This document shows positions 24,527-37,896 of a stretch of 64,000 nucleotides of DNA, in pieces. The number at the start of each line of letters is the position of its first letter. Position 1 is the stretch's first letter. A model generated the notes under the pieces. That model was given only the letters and a program-made list of their open reading frames with translations, was not told the DNA's origin and did not search any database. A program made the translations under genes and the position numbers. The stretch covers positions 992,001-1,056,000 of the forward strand of contig JAJQJQ010000015.1 in NCBI GenBank assembly GCA_028622995.1. The letters run 5' to 3'. Origin of the DNA: Panagrolaimus kolymaensis. Lineage: Eukaryota; Nematoda; Chromadorea; Rhabditida; Panagrolaimidae.

Positions 24527-27233
24527 ATGGAACCTCGTGTAAGTTTATTCTTATTATTTGTCTCATGCATCAATATAATTTGCTTCGTTTTTTAGATCTT
24601 TACAACTACAAAAATTCAAAAACCTGAGCTTTCATTCTTCAATAAAGTCTACTTTAATAGACTTGATTATGATCCTAAAACAACACCGTATGCATTTTTT
24701 ATTAGTTTTATTTAACATTTTTATAAGTATTTTTAGTTATGTTAAAATTGTACGAAAGGATGGTGGTGAAGGTGTTTTCGTTTTTTCTGGAGATGTTGAT
24801 AATGGAGTTGCTGCAGGACATGTTGCATTCTCACTACCTCAAAGAAAATGGACACAAATTTCGTTGGATCGAGAAGTTCATGTGTTTGGATTCCCAGCTT
24901 CTCAAAAACAACATATCGTTGGAATGACTCTTATCGTTGATCACTTCAAGGCACTAAAAGAGTAAGTAATAGTTATTTTTTACCATTTACCATTCACATA
25001 TTTTTTTTTTAGCTTGGCTTCTTTTCCACCATTGAATACCGATGAAGCAGCAAGAGAATTCTTAATGACTTTTACAACCACGGCTTTTACTATTGGTCAA
25101 GAATTAGTTTTCAAATTTAGACAAGGTGATAAAGAATATAATCTTTCGGTGGAAATCAAACAAATTACTATTGTTGCAAGTGATGGAAGAACTAATGATA
25201 AAGTTTGTTTTGTTATTATTTTTTTTTATCTTTATCTGAAATTTTTAGGCAACGTATGGTATGCTTCTTGCTGATGCTGCTATTGTCTTCGACAAAAAAC
25301 CTGAATCCTCTTTGAGCTTAATTGGAAAAAACAAAGGAAAGAGTGTTCAACGAGCTCTTATCAATCCCGATTGGGACTTTCAAAAAATCGGAATTGGTGG
25401 ATTGGATAAAGAATTTGCAGACATATTTCGTCGAGCTTTTGCTTCACGCGTTTTCCCACCTGAATATAGTGAACAATTAGGTATAGTTTTTTGTTTTAAA
25501 GTTCATTAAAGACGAAGAATGTTTTAGGTATTAAGCATGTCCGTGGTATTCTTCTTTTTGGACCTCCTGGAACCGGAAAAACTTTGATCGCTCGTCAAAT
25601 GGGTAAAATGTTAAATGCACGTGAACCGAAAATTGTTAATGGTCCTGAACTTCTCAATAAATATGTCGGTGAATCAGAAGCGAATATGAGAAAACTTTTT
25701 GCTGATGCTGAAGAAGAATACAAACGTTGTGGAGCAAATTCAGGTCTTCACATGATTATCTTTGACGAAATTGATGCCATCTGTAAACAACGTGGTTCAC
25801 AAGCCGGCTCATCGGGAGTCCATGACACAATGGTAAGACTATTGCTTTCGAACACAAATATATTGAGGATTTAGGTAAATCAACTTTTAACGAAACTTGA
25901 TGGTGTTGAACAACTTAATAACATTCTTGTTATTGGAATGACAAATCGTAAAGATATGATCGACGAAGCTTTACTCCGCCCAGGTCGTATGGAAGTTCAA
26001 CTTGAAATATCACTTCCTGATGAAAATGGTCGCGTGCAAATTTTAAAAATTCATACAGCTCGAATGCAAGAATTTAATTATCTCGCCAATGATGTTGATC
26101 TTCCTGAAATTGCTCGACGAACAAAGAATTTTAGTGGCGCTGAAATAGAAGGTCTCGTTCGTGCAGCTCAATCATCAGCTATGAATCGCCTTATTAAAGT
26201 TGGAAGCAAAGTCGAAATAGATCATGATGCAATTGACAAACTTAAAATTACTATGGATGATTTCGATTACGCTCTTGAACATGATATTAAACCAGTATGT
26301 TTCTAAACTTTTAACTTTCTTTGTAATCACAATACTCTTTTTAGGCTTATGGTACTGCTGATGATATTCTAGATGCATTCCTTCGCCGCGGTTTAATTAG
26401 CTGGAGCACTGAAATAGATGAAATTCTAAAAACTGGGAAATTACTTGCTCGTGAAACAACTGATCCTGGAAATCCTGGATTTACTAGAGGTCTTTTTTAT
26501 GGTGCACCAAATACTGGAAAAACTTATTTGGTTTCTCGAATTGCAAAAGATGCCGATTTTCCATTCATCAAAGTTATCACTCCTCAGAAAATGATTGGGT
26601 TCAGCGAAACAGCAAAATGTCAAATTATTAATAAAATGTTCAACGATGCTTATAAATCTCCTCTTAGCATTCTTATTATTGATGAATTGGAACGTCTAAT
26701 GGGTAAGTTTTTGATTAGTTTTTTGTGAAAATTATGTTGAAAAATTAAATTTAGATTATACTCCTATTGGTCCTCGATTCTCAAATTTGGTCCTTCAAGC
26801 TCTATTGATTCTTCTCAACCAGCAGCCTCCTAAAGGGCATAAGCTTTTAGTTCTTGCCACAAGTTCGTGCAAGCAATTTTTAGATGAAGTTGAACTTTCT
26901 TCACGTTTTTCTAAATCTATTATTGTTCCTCAACTTCATACCGCTAAAGAATATGGTGTTGTAGCTGAAGAATCTGGACTCTTCACGGACGATGAACTTG
27001 GATGGGTCCGATTGCAACTTGGAAAAATTGAAAAGTGAGTTGGTTTTTTATTTGAAGGATGCGTTATTATTTTAGCAATTGTTTTTGTTTTCGAGAATTA
27101 AATAATAATTTTTTTTAGGTTACCTGCAATGGGCATCAAAATGGTACTCCAATTTCTTGATTATGCTCGAGCAAGTGATGAACCGCCGCAAACTTTTATT
27201 TCACAGATTGAAGATTTGACTTTTGAGCATTGA
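24527..27233 (+). CDS. nsf-1: Vesicle-fusing ATPase NSF
   Basis: Ten exons, 24527-24538, 24596-24687, 24737-24961, 25013-25202, 25249-25480, 25528-25832, 25875-26294, 26345-26702, 26755-27034 and 27119-27233, give 742 aa (human NSF 744). The N domain (about 1-200) precedes two AAA+ domains. D1 has Walker A GPPGTGKT near 261 and Walker B MIIFDEID near 323. It also has [11 protein letters not shown] and the arginine-finger region [20 protein letters not shown]2 has Walker A GAPNTGKT near 545 and Walker [11 protein letters not shown] near 600. The hexamer disassembles SNARE complexes with alpha-SNAP after membrane fusion. The first coding exon has only four codons (MEPR), so the start depends on this short exon; the frame and the spliced-leader-type acceptor at 24483 support it. 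AATAAA-like signals lie near 27305-27320. Confidence 0.96.
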
Positions 27234-29227
27234 TTCACTTTTTTTTAAATATGTCATGATTTTTTCTCTATGTATTTATTTATATAAACTTGTATTAGAA
27301 ATTACGAAATAAATAAATAAAAGATTCAATTTTTTGTAGGGTATTGTTTCAGTTTCGACAGAACACTCATTGACTTTCTTTTTTTGACTGGACGGCGTAC
27401 ATAAAGAATTCAAAAGAATGTCTTGCGAGTGGACAACTAACCATCATCCAACAACTTCCGATGGACAAAAAAATGCACAAAGAAAAAAAAGAAACAACAA
27501 AGTTTTTAGATAGCCATTCCCTCGACGATGATGGTGGCATTGCATTGCATGCATCCATTAATTCCCCAATGGTCGATAAGCTTCTCAAAATAAAATAAAA
27601 AAAAAGTTTTTTTTGTACACATCTTTATTGTTTTACGAGATGAAAAATATTTTTTCTGAAGATGGAAAAGGAAGAGAAAGAAGCCTACCTCATAATATGA
27701 TTGGCCCAATGCCAAAGGCAATGATTCAAGCTTTGTAACAAAAATATTTTGCTTTAAAAATGTTTATTTTTTATTGCATTGTTTTTTTTCTCCATTCGAA
27801 TAAAAGTTTTGTTTTATTTGTATGCATTATTTTCACCTGAGTTTTTTTTTGTTACATTTCTTTTTTGTTTTGTTTGAAGTCGATGGATAATATAATTATT
27901 TCATGTGGATTTTTTCTCACCCTTCTTTCAAGTTTAATAAAATCTGCCTTATCTGTTTCACGAGAGACAGCCGCGTTTTTGCTGCCTTTATTATTTTTTT
28001 TTCTTGCTGCCATCATTTGCAAAAAAAAATTGTGGAACAACCAAAGAGAAAGGCAGCTAATGATCATTCCCTGCCTATTGCCTTGCCTGGTCTTGCCATA
28101 GAGCCTTGAGTAGTCGATTGAAGAAGCAGGCGATATAATACAACATATTGGCGGTGTCAGCGTCAATTCGCACATTTCGGAAAACATCTTTTGATTTTTA
28201 TGTTTCCCCTGTCTTTGCTTTTATTTTTTTTTCTTCGAGCTTTTTAACAACCAACTGAACAACGAAAAAGAAAAAAACGAACCACTTTGAGCATCTTTTT
28301 TTTGATGATCAAAATAAATTTTTATCTTGGTTTTGCTTTTTTGTTTCTTGGATTTTTTTACGTCAAAAAGAAGAATGATGATGGCGAAAAAGTTGCATAT
28401 CTTTTCATTCAGTCATCTCATTTTAAAAGCTCATGTGGTTGGTTATAGTTTCCTCAGATTTTCTTCTTCACTAAAAGCTTTTCTTTGTTCGTCACTTATT
28501 GGTTATTTAACTTTAAATTATGTTGCTAGGACACGATATCTAAATGCTTGATTTTTCCTTCTTTGATTTCTTGCAAGTAATTTATAAAGAACAAGCACCA
28601 TTTTTACGGTAAGCCTTCGCATTTATCGTAAACGTTATCTTTTTTTTTCTTGAAAATTTTTTCAAAAAAAATTTTTTTGAAGGGAGTGTTCCAAAAAATA
28701 CTATTTTTTAAACCTTATATCCTTTTAACCATTCTTCTTTCTTTTTCTTTTTTTTTATTACATTCCCATATTTTGAGTCTTTTATGTATGTCTGAATTAT
28801 TAGTACTTTTTTCCATGGTATTTTTTCGCTTCATTAAAGCTTTTTTGTTGTTGGTGGTTGTTCTTTCTTGGTTGTCTCCTTCTTTTCTTTACTTCTTATT
28901 CGAAGATGAAGCATGGATGATGATGGTCGAAGTCTTTGTTTTTTTTTTCTTGCGTGTTTGACGCTTTTTCGTTGTTGTGAATCTTCCCCTAAAAACATCC
29001 CCCAAAGAAACAAAAAATAAAAGGAAAAGGATGCAGCTTGGATTTTGATTAGATTGTGGTTTTTAACGATGTTCTAGGCAAGCAAGCTCTCTCTCTTACA
29101 ATGCTTTCCAATTTATATTTTAACTCTCGCGCGAGAATTTACTTTTTTGTAACAAAAATCCAACGTTTGTGTTTTTATTGTTATTTTTAAAACATTTCAG
29201 AAGGCAAACGACATAGGAGGAAAAATT
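27234..29227. other. Intergenic region between NSF and PFTAIRE kinase
   Basis: AT- and T-rich sequence without an exon chain I can support; hydrophobic frames here come from poly-T runs. A CTCTCTCTCTTAC tract lies near 29088. A TTTCAG acceptor ending at 29200 precedes the kinase start by 27 bases and probably marks the 5-prime end of its spliced message. Confidence 0.55.
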
Positions 29228-32200
29228 ATGGCCACCGCTGTATGGAATAAGCTCACGAGTCGCTTGAGTAAGTTTTTACTTATTAATTAATATATTTTTA
29301 AAAGAAAATTAGGCATGACCTCTTGTTTAAAAAAGCATAGTTGTTATTTTTGGATGCTCATAAGTGTTATGCCTTTTTGACCTAAAGTTTTAAGAATTAT
29401 TGTAACCACGATACAATGCAGTTTAAGCATTTCATATTTTATTTTCATCTGCTACCATCACTTTTTTTTTCACAGATAACCCATTTAACAAAACTAAAAA
29501 AATATTATAATAAAACCTTTTCCTTACGATAAAACTAAATTTCGTCGAAAACTGACATTATTTAATAATTTTGTCCGTTTAAAATTTTTGATTGATTTTA
29601 AACATAAAAACTTGACATTTTTTAGTGTAAAAAAAGCAGGGTAATCCGGCGGTCATTGCGCGTTTGAGCATTAATCACTCTGTTTCGCTACTTTCACATT
29701 GTAAAAAGCAAAAATGCAAGTTGAACAAACTCACTCTATTTCAATGAATTATTGAGTAAGCATTAAAAAAAAGAAAAAGAAAATTTTATTAAAGCTATGA
29801 AAGGATGGAACTAATGCTGCCGGGTTTTTAAGCCTTTATATTTAAAAAGGAGCAGTGCTTTTTGATTAATACCAGCACTTTATTGCGTTGCTGCTCCTTC
29901 ATCTTTGGAATCAAAAAATAGAAAAAGCAAAAAAGCAGGAAAGTACAAAGCAGTTTTCTGAATGAATAATAATATATTTTATTATTATAAAATAGCAAAA
30001 TAGTATTAAGTCGAAAACGATGCATATAGTTTAAGCAAGTACATAAATCTAACTTTTTCATAATTCGATTCACATTTCATTTAATTCTTTATGAAAATAT
30101 TCTCTTTTTTTGTGCAAATTACTTGGGAAGTATTCCACCGTACTTGAATTTTTTAAGCTAAAATTCAGAAACGATTATACATTAAAAGTATATCCTTTGA
30201 AGCTGTTTAATCATTATTTTTATGTTTTCCCAGAGCATTAAAAAGTGTCAACAGCTGCATCACCATAAAAATGGCTTTAATTTTACGATTTTATTTCCTT
30301 CGACATTTTTTTTATAATCAAAGCCAACTTCAGCTTCCTAATATAAAACCCCTTTTTTATATTAAAAATGAGTGAAAGAAAGAAAAATTTAATGAGTCAT
30401 TAAAGCTAAAACATTTTTTTTGTTTGTTTCAGGCAATTGGTTTGGTGATGAAAAACGTGTACAATTAAGGCCATCAAGATCTTTAACAGCATTAAATCAA
30501 AAAAATTTACGTGTTACAGTTCGAACATCAAAATCAACAGAAAATTTATTAAAAATTGTAACACCATCTAAAAAAGCTTTAACTAAAAAAGGTTCAACAA
30601 AGGATATATTAAAATTTTCATTAAAAAAGAAAAAAGAATTATCACCTCCTTCAGCAGCAGCAACAACGACAGAAGCTCAAAATAATGAAGGTTTGCTTTA
30701 GTATCCCTCATTTTAGAAATTCTCCGGAAATTTAACTCATTTCCTTTTTCATCGAAAAAGAGAGCTGCTTTTTGGAGTAAATTAAAGATGAAATAAAAAA
30801 AGCGGGCTTTTTGCATTCTTTAATGCTTTTAACGAAACTGCAGCAGCTTTAACCTTCTTAATGACATTCTTCTTCCAAAACATTATTCTTAAAAGCTGTT
30901 TCTTATTTTAGAATCATCAACGACAGCTTTTCCTATGTCTTTCTCGTGGCATAGTCATATTACGGATATACTTCGAAAAAATTCTGATATTACTCCAGGT
31001 CCTTCATCATCTGCCGCAATTGGATGCATTCAAGTAGGACCTGATGGGCGAATTATAGATGGAACAGCTTTGGATGCCACTGGTTCAATGTCGAAGGAAT
31101 CAAATAAACCAAAAAGATCCAAATCAATTACCGCAATAAATAGCGAAGAATTTGGGGTTAATAATGATTCGATTGCGAGGTCCTCGCAGGGATTTAGAAC
31201 CCCTCAAAGTTTATCTGGATATAAATGTAAGCAAACCATTGATCCAAGATTTTGGAGATACAGTCGAGAACATTCCGTTTCCAACACGGATGTAATGTTT
31301 AAAAGGCTTGAAAAAATTGGTGAAGGAAGCTATGCAACTGTTATGAAAGGTGAAAATAGGTAAACATTTACTAAAGTAGTGTTATAAGCTTTTATAAAAT
31401 CCAAGAAATTTTAGATTAGACGGGTCAATTGTCGCATTAAAGGAAATAAAGTTGCAACCTCAAGAAGGCCTTCCATTTACTGCGATTCGAGAGGTTTCTC
31501 TTCTCCGAGGTTTAAAACACGCAAATATTGTTCGCTTGCATCAAATTATTCATCAGCCTCAATCACTCATTCTCGTTTTTGAATATGTTAAAACTGATTT
31601 AAGTAAATTCATGGAAAATTATCGAAATGGTTTGGATGCATTTCGAACTAAAATATTTTTATTTCAACTTTTACGTGGACTTGCATTTTGTCATGATAGA
31701 AAAATTTTGCATAGGTATGAAAAAAAATCAAAGCTTTTGATAGAAAAAAAGACAAATTTCAGAGATTTAAAACCACAAAACTTATTAGTTTCTGAAAATA
31801 ATGAATTAAAATTAGCTGATTTTGGTCTAGCTCGAGCCAAATCAGTTCCATGTCGAACTTTTTCACATGATGTCGTGACACTTTGGTATCGGCCTCCTGA
31901 TGTCCTTCTAGGATCAACTCATTATTCAACTTCATTAGATATGTGGTAAGCGTGGAAATATTATTTTAGTGGCTTTATTATGATGACATTAAATTTTAGG
32001 GGAGTTGGTTGCATTTACGCTGAAATGCTCACTGGCATGCCTCTCTTTCCAGGAATAAATGATGCCAAAGATCAACTTGAACGAATTTTTGCCCTTCGTG
32101 GACTACCAATTGTTCAAAAATGGCCTGACGTCACTACATTACCCAATTATAAATCCTTTCAATTTCCACCATATGTTGAAATGCCTTGGAGGCGAGTCCA

Positions 32201-32440
32201 TCATGTTTTCACTCGTCTTCCTGAAGGTGGCGAGCGTCTTCTCAATTCTTTTCTTCAGGTAAATTTCAAAAGTATTTTAGGTTATTATAAAAGTGAAAAG
32301 AATTTCAGCTCAATCCAAATGATCGTATCTCAGCTAATGCAGCAATGTTACATACTTATTTTAGTGCTTTGCCTCCGGAAGTGCATCTTTTAAAACCTAC
32401 AGAATCCATTTTTTCCGCTATTCCAGGCTCTTCCCGTTGA
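29228..32440 (+). CDS. Cyclin-dependent kinase of the PFTAIRE class (CDK14/Eip63E-like)
   Basis: Seven exons, 29228-29267, 30433-30690, 30912-31359, 31415-31714, 31763-31945, 32000-32258 and 32309-32440, give 539 aa. About 230 residues of basic, Ser-rich N-terminal extension precede the kinase domain. Motifs in order are [12 protein letters not shown] (glycine loop), VALKEIKL (ATP lysine), PFTAIRE helix within [24 protein letters not shown] (catalytic loop, split by an intron), [20 protein letters not shown] (activation loop) and [22 protein letters not shown] in place of PCTAIRE, plus RAKSVP and [12 protein letters not shown], places it with CDK14/15 and Drosophila Eip63E rather than CDK16-18. 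Members are activated by cyclin Y at membranes and act in Wnt and cell-cycle signalling; that is inferred here. Intron 1 is long (1165 bp). The 3-prime end is convergent with the RhoGEF, 196 bp apart. Confidence 0.93.
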
Positions 32441-32636
32441 TTTTCTTTTTGTGTCTTTCGGTGCTACAGATATCCAAAATTTTAAAATACATAATAAATT
32501 TCTAAAATCATATCAAAATTTTTGAATCATAATCTTCGATTGCAAAATTTCTGTGATTAAAAACCAAAAAAGAGATCAAAATGTTTTATTCTTTTAAATT
32601 TACATAACAAAAAAAACAACACTTTTTTGTTTATAT

Positions 32637-35600
32637 TTAATGAAGAGACCGTTGTCGTGAACATGATGCTGTACTCATATATCGTGAACTTGATGAACGT
32701 CGAAGGGAAAGGCTTGAAAAAAGTGGAGTACAACGAAGCATATCCTTTAATTGAATTGATTCATAATTTTCAATACTTTCTTGAAATTTTTCTATCCAAA
32801 TTTCCTTAAATTCAATTATGATCTTAATTTTAAGTAACGTTGAAAACCAACTTTTTCACTTTTGCTTGGAGTTTGTAAAGTATAAACTGATACTACTTGA
32901 TAATATCGGGTTAAATGAATTACAACGAAAGCATTTTTGAGTGATACTATAAGAAAATTTTTAATTGAATTATTTAAGGAAAAAAGAGAAGGGTTAATTT
33001 ACTTACAACTTGAATGATTCTCATCAGAATCTGCGTCACAAAATACGCATGAATCGAGTGGGACGGGTTGTTTGTGAACCACGTAATATTCGGTTTTGCT
33101 CGTATGGACTCCTTTCTGAAATTAAATAATGAAATAAATGTTTTGGGCGAATACTATTTTTTATGGTTCAAAAGTGCCTAAACATGATGATCCTTTTTTT
33201 CTTTCCAAATTTCAACGAAAATTAAAATAATTCCGTAGTCGTCATCATTATAATCTTTTTATTCTTTTATTTCAAAATTGCAAAATTCAAGACTATGGAA
33301 TTCAATAAACAATCTTGGCTTAGACATTCCATAGATGGTATCTTGCAAGTAAAAAAAACAAATAGTCCTACCTTTGTTTTCAAAGCCACTTTTTTTGTTT
33401 TTGTTATTAAAAACATATCGTTAAATAGAAAAGCATAGCAATCAGTAATCCTTCCATTTTCTGAAATACTCTATTTTTATACTTTATCACATAAAGAAAG
33501 TAGTTCAATTCATACCAACAAATTCCAATGGGCCTTCATAAACCAATTTTCGTCTGGGATGAGCCAATAAATTTTCACAAAATTGTTTTGATAATGCACC
33601 TTTTAAAAAATCAGGAACATATGTTTTTGGTTCTATTTCATAAACGGATGGCCAAATTACAAGTGTTTGAAGTTGTTGTAAACGTTCAAAATTATGTAAC
33701 CATTGAACTGAATCATCGATAGAACGAAGGTTTTCATTCATGGTTTCCAAGACTTTTTCAAGTCGGGCTTTCTCATCAAAGCCATCGGTATATTTTAAGA
33801 TTTCTCGAAGAAGAATTGGAAGTCGCGTAATTCGTTGTAAGGGTGCAATTAAAAGATCTTCAAGTTGAAGGCGTCCACATCGAATATCGGTCATACAAAC
33901 TCGTTCAAAATCCACGAATCGTTCTTCGCGTTGTCGAACCGAACCCAAATATTCAATGGTTGCTTTATAATTTATACAATACGCTTGATAAGCGGAAATT
34001 GTCGATGGACCTTTTGAAAACTAAAAAAATAATTGTTTATAAACTAAACATAATTTGAGCAAAAAAAAAGCGTAGGTTGATAGGTTGGCTAATTTTTCTC
34101 CTTTTTAAATTTTAAAAATCATATTTAAAACAAAATATTGCGTTTAAAAGTTTTTGTATCAAAACAAAAATTATTGTTCTATTTTTTTTTTTTTGCAAAG
34201 CTTTGCACTTTAAAACCAAAAAACAAAAATAAGGTAACAACGTCTAAAAGTGCATGTCTTGTTATTGCCGTCTTAATATTCGAAAAACATTGGTGGTTTT
34301 GGGAATATTTCTTTCATATTCTTACTCCTTTATTTTCGTTAGAAAACTGAGTTATGATATTTAAAAAAAATTTGACAAAAGAATAAGCTAAAAAAACTGG
34401 ATAAAAAAAACGTACTTTCTCAAAAAGTTCCACAACCATTTCAGTGGTTTCATATCGACTTTCAGGGCCACCCTTTCGAACATCTTCAACAAGTTGACAA
34501 AAACTTTGACAAAACTTCCTTGAAATTCGAAACAGTTGTTCTAAATTACCAAAAAGAAGTTCGGGTTCAATTGTTAGAAGACAACCTTCAACTTGGCATT
34601 TCTTTAATGGCTCTTTATAAACATCTCTGAAAAATTATTAAAATTTTATAATTGCATATGTATTTTAACGATTCATACTTTAAAACTAATAATTGTTTAT
34701 TTAAAAATATTAATTCTGAATGAAATAATTCCCAAACAGCTTGAAGTCGCTTTTTATCATTTTCAGATAATCCCTCAGCAGCTGGAAACATTTCCTCCCA
34801 ATTAACATTCTGAAAAAATTTCATTTAAAAAAAAAATAGTTGAAATCAAGTGAAAGAAAAAATAACTTTTAATTACGCATCCGTTAAAAAAAACAGAAGC
34901 TTCGTATGGATAATTTTGATGGATGCTGCTGACTTTGCTCAATTTTTTTAAGTGTACGTCAAATTAACGCTTTCTGCTTCGTCGCAGATGAAAAAAAAAC
35001 AGAAAAACAATTTTGTTCATGTTTTGAAAGAATTAATTTTTTGAATTTTAGAACGGCATCCTATTTCACCGAAAGTATTAGAAGTCAACAAAAAGGAAAT
35101 ATTTGTGAAAGAGTAGAGATGAAACTTGCTATAAGGCTTTTTCTAGCAGCAAAAACAAACTAAAAATTTAAAAGAAAGTGGTATGGGGAAAAAACAGTGG
35201 CAACTACTTCTTAAAAAAATGTTCTTGATAGGATATAATTACTTTGCGAGAATAGAAAAAGCGTAAGCAATTAAAAAATTGTTAATTAATTACCATTAAT
35301 TTTGCAAGCTGTTCGTCTTCTGAATCTTGATCGGGCGCAACATCTAAAGCAGCATGAACATGTTTAATCATTTCGCGTGATTTTGCTCGATGTGACCATT
35401 CATACTAAAAATAAAAACATTCAACATCTTAAATTACCTCAAAAAATTCGACAATGTACCAAACGTCGAAGAATCCAGGGTGAACGAGTTTTGGGATGGT
35501 CGTTTTCCGCATAAAAAGCTTGAGTTGCCATTGTCGCCCTTTGAAGGTCTAAAAAAACATTAATGATAAAACAACGTTAAAATAGGAAAAACAATTTAAT

Positions 35601-37896
35601 GTAATCATGGGTTTTAAAAAAATGTAATTTTGTGACCTTCCCTTGTTTTTTTTCTTCCATGAATTTTAGAAGTAAAGAAAGGGCTAATTACACTTAAAGT
35701 TTTTTCTTGCTGGTAAAAAAGAAAGAAAAGTGGATGGAAAAGAGGAAAGTATTTTTAGATTTCAAAAAAAAATTTCTGGAGAAAACTAACTCTCTATGGC
35801 AACACTGTGTTTTCGGGAGCCGCCAGAAGAAGAAGGAAAAAATATATGAAAAAGTTCAAGACAGAAAAAAGGCATTTTTTAAATCTCTCGTCTGCTCTTA
35901 TTTTCAAAAAGCTTAAAAAGTCAAATGAATATGGCTGGCTTCTTTCATATCATCTTCATTCATGTATTTGGGCAATATGGATAGATAAATGGGAGGATTA
36001 CCTACAATGGCAATGCGCAAGAAATCTTGCAGTTGGAACATCAAAGCAATGTTCTTTATTATGGCTGCTATTGGAGGTTGTAGTCTCAGTATCAGAATCC
36101 ATACTTTCACTTTTCTTCACTTTTTAGTTTGAAGAAGAGAAAGACGAAATATTTTATTATTATACAAAGGTGTTAAAATTTATAAACTAACAAAAAAACG
36201 AAGAATAAAAAAATCCAAAGGAAAAATTTGAGTCGATGCGCAAAGCAGCTTTTCTTATTTTTCTCTTTTCTTTCTTTCAATTTCCTTTTTCTTGTTTTTT
36301 TTCCTTTAGCAAAAAAATACAAACTTCATATTGCAGAAAACAAAGAGGAAAGGCAAAAACCATGGATGAAATTAATCGTAAAAAAAGTCCTAAATAAAAA
36401 ATAAAAATCCCTTTCCTGCTAAAAGTCCTCCACCGCTGCTAATGGCTCGATTAAAAAGCGTTGATTCATTAGTGGATATTTGAACATGTGGTACAATAAT
36501 TACATTATCTGGGTTTAAAGCATTATGTGTTTCAACTTCTCTAAAAATGCAATTCTTTAAATACGTAAAAGGGTCCAAAAATGCTGGAAAAAAAGGGTTT
36601 TTGTTTATTTATGCATTTTTTTGTTTCTTTAAAATATTTATAATAACGGCAAGCAAAAAATGCAATCCGGAAGGATTTTTTGAATATTAAAAATAATGTC
36701 GTAAGAAATTTTAAATTGATAAATGACCAAATCAAAAAAAAGGATGTCGCTTGTCAAAATAAAAACGGAAGGAAGTGAAAATAAATTTAAAACAATAATA
36801 AAAAATGTCTTACGCGTCTTGAGGTTGATCCTGAAAAATGGAGGGTTTAAATTTAATTTTGTAGCGTTCGAAAGAAATATAAAGAAAACAATGGCAATCA
36901 AAGAAGGGCTTGATGACTTTGACATGTTTTTCGTATAAAAAGTTACGTAGAAATTTAATAAAATAAAACCGAAGTCTATTCTATTCGTTAATGACGTCAA
37001 AAAAAGGTTCGCCGAAAACAATGTTCAAAAATTTTAAACAAAAAACAATTGAATTTTAATAAACAGAAAGTTTGCTATTTCATTTGTTGTTAATTTTGGT
37101 AAAATTCGTAAATGATGAGTACAAAAATTGGACGCATACTATGCATTTTTTAATGCTAGTATTTTTAATACATTTTTTTTAAACATTGATATAATTTAAA
37201 ATAAGGGTTAGGCTTTTTCTCTCATAAATTATAGTAATAGAATTTATGAAAGAAAAATAAATTTTTATAATGTGTTTTGATTTTAAAGAACTTTTTATGT
37301 TTTTTTCCTAAACTGCTTGATATATCTAAAAACTAAAACTATATTTTTGTAGAAATCATATCTCAATGTAAGATTATTAAAGCGATAAATATGCTTTGCA
37401 AATATGATTAGTTTTCAAAAGTAAATATCAAATAAACGTATAAAAGTTATCTCCACGGTGTCAACATCAATGCCCTTGATTGTACATACAACAACGATGC
37501 TTAAAGACTTACCACAATTGCATCCCGTCGAAGAAGTTGTTCTCGATTGGGTCGAATTGTTTGAACTTCAGCTTCATCAGCCTGTAACTTAAAATAAGCA
37601 AATTCCAATTCTTCCATTTTTTTTTTGTTTAAAAGAAAAATAAGAAATACAAGTTATTCTTTTAACGGAAACAAAGAGAAGCTTTAAAGTTTTTTTCGCC
37701 GTTCATTTTTTTCCCAAGCGTCAAGTCGTTATCTTTTTTGAATTAAAAATAAGAAAAATAACGACTTTTAAAGGATCGTTTTTGTTAAAACAAATAAAAA
37801 AAAACGGAAATGTCAAAAATATTTTTAACCAACCTGCTTAAGTAAGGAATTTCCTCGAAGATGATGATATAAAGTTAATTGGGGTGAATCAGCCAT
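32637..37896 (-). CDS. Dbl-family Rho guanine nucleotide exchange factor (DH-PH)
   Basis: A minus-strand exon chain totals about 616 aa: 37896-37834, 37581-37513, 36830-36814 (17-nt microexon), 36540-36410, 36064-36002, 35548-35460, 35404-35294, 34809-34679, 34626-34416, 34020-33516, 33460-33372, 33115-33007, 32946-32852, 32804-32637. The N-terminal half includes FQLQDFLRIAIVDLQRATMA and HPKTRSPWILRRLYEWSHRA. The DH domain (about 210-400) has LEDLLIAPLQRITRLPILLR and ISAYQAYCINYKATIEYL. The PH domain (about 430-545) has CYAFLFNDMFLITKTK, YYVVHKQPVPLDSCVFCDAD and AFVVIHLTRYYQVVSVYTLQ. It should load GTP on Rho-family GTPases; the exact subfamily (PLEKHG-like) is uncertain. Exon 4 has no GT donor where frame and family pattern need one (GA at 36409-36408); without splicing there it stops after LLAGKGFLFFI. 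Exon 2 may start six bases earlier. Some donors are weak (GTTGGT, GTACAT). Confidence 0.85.
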
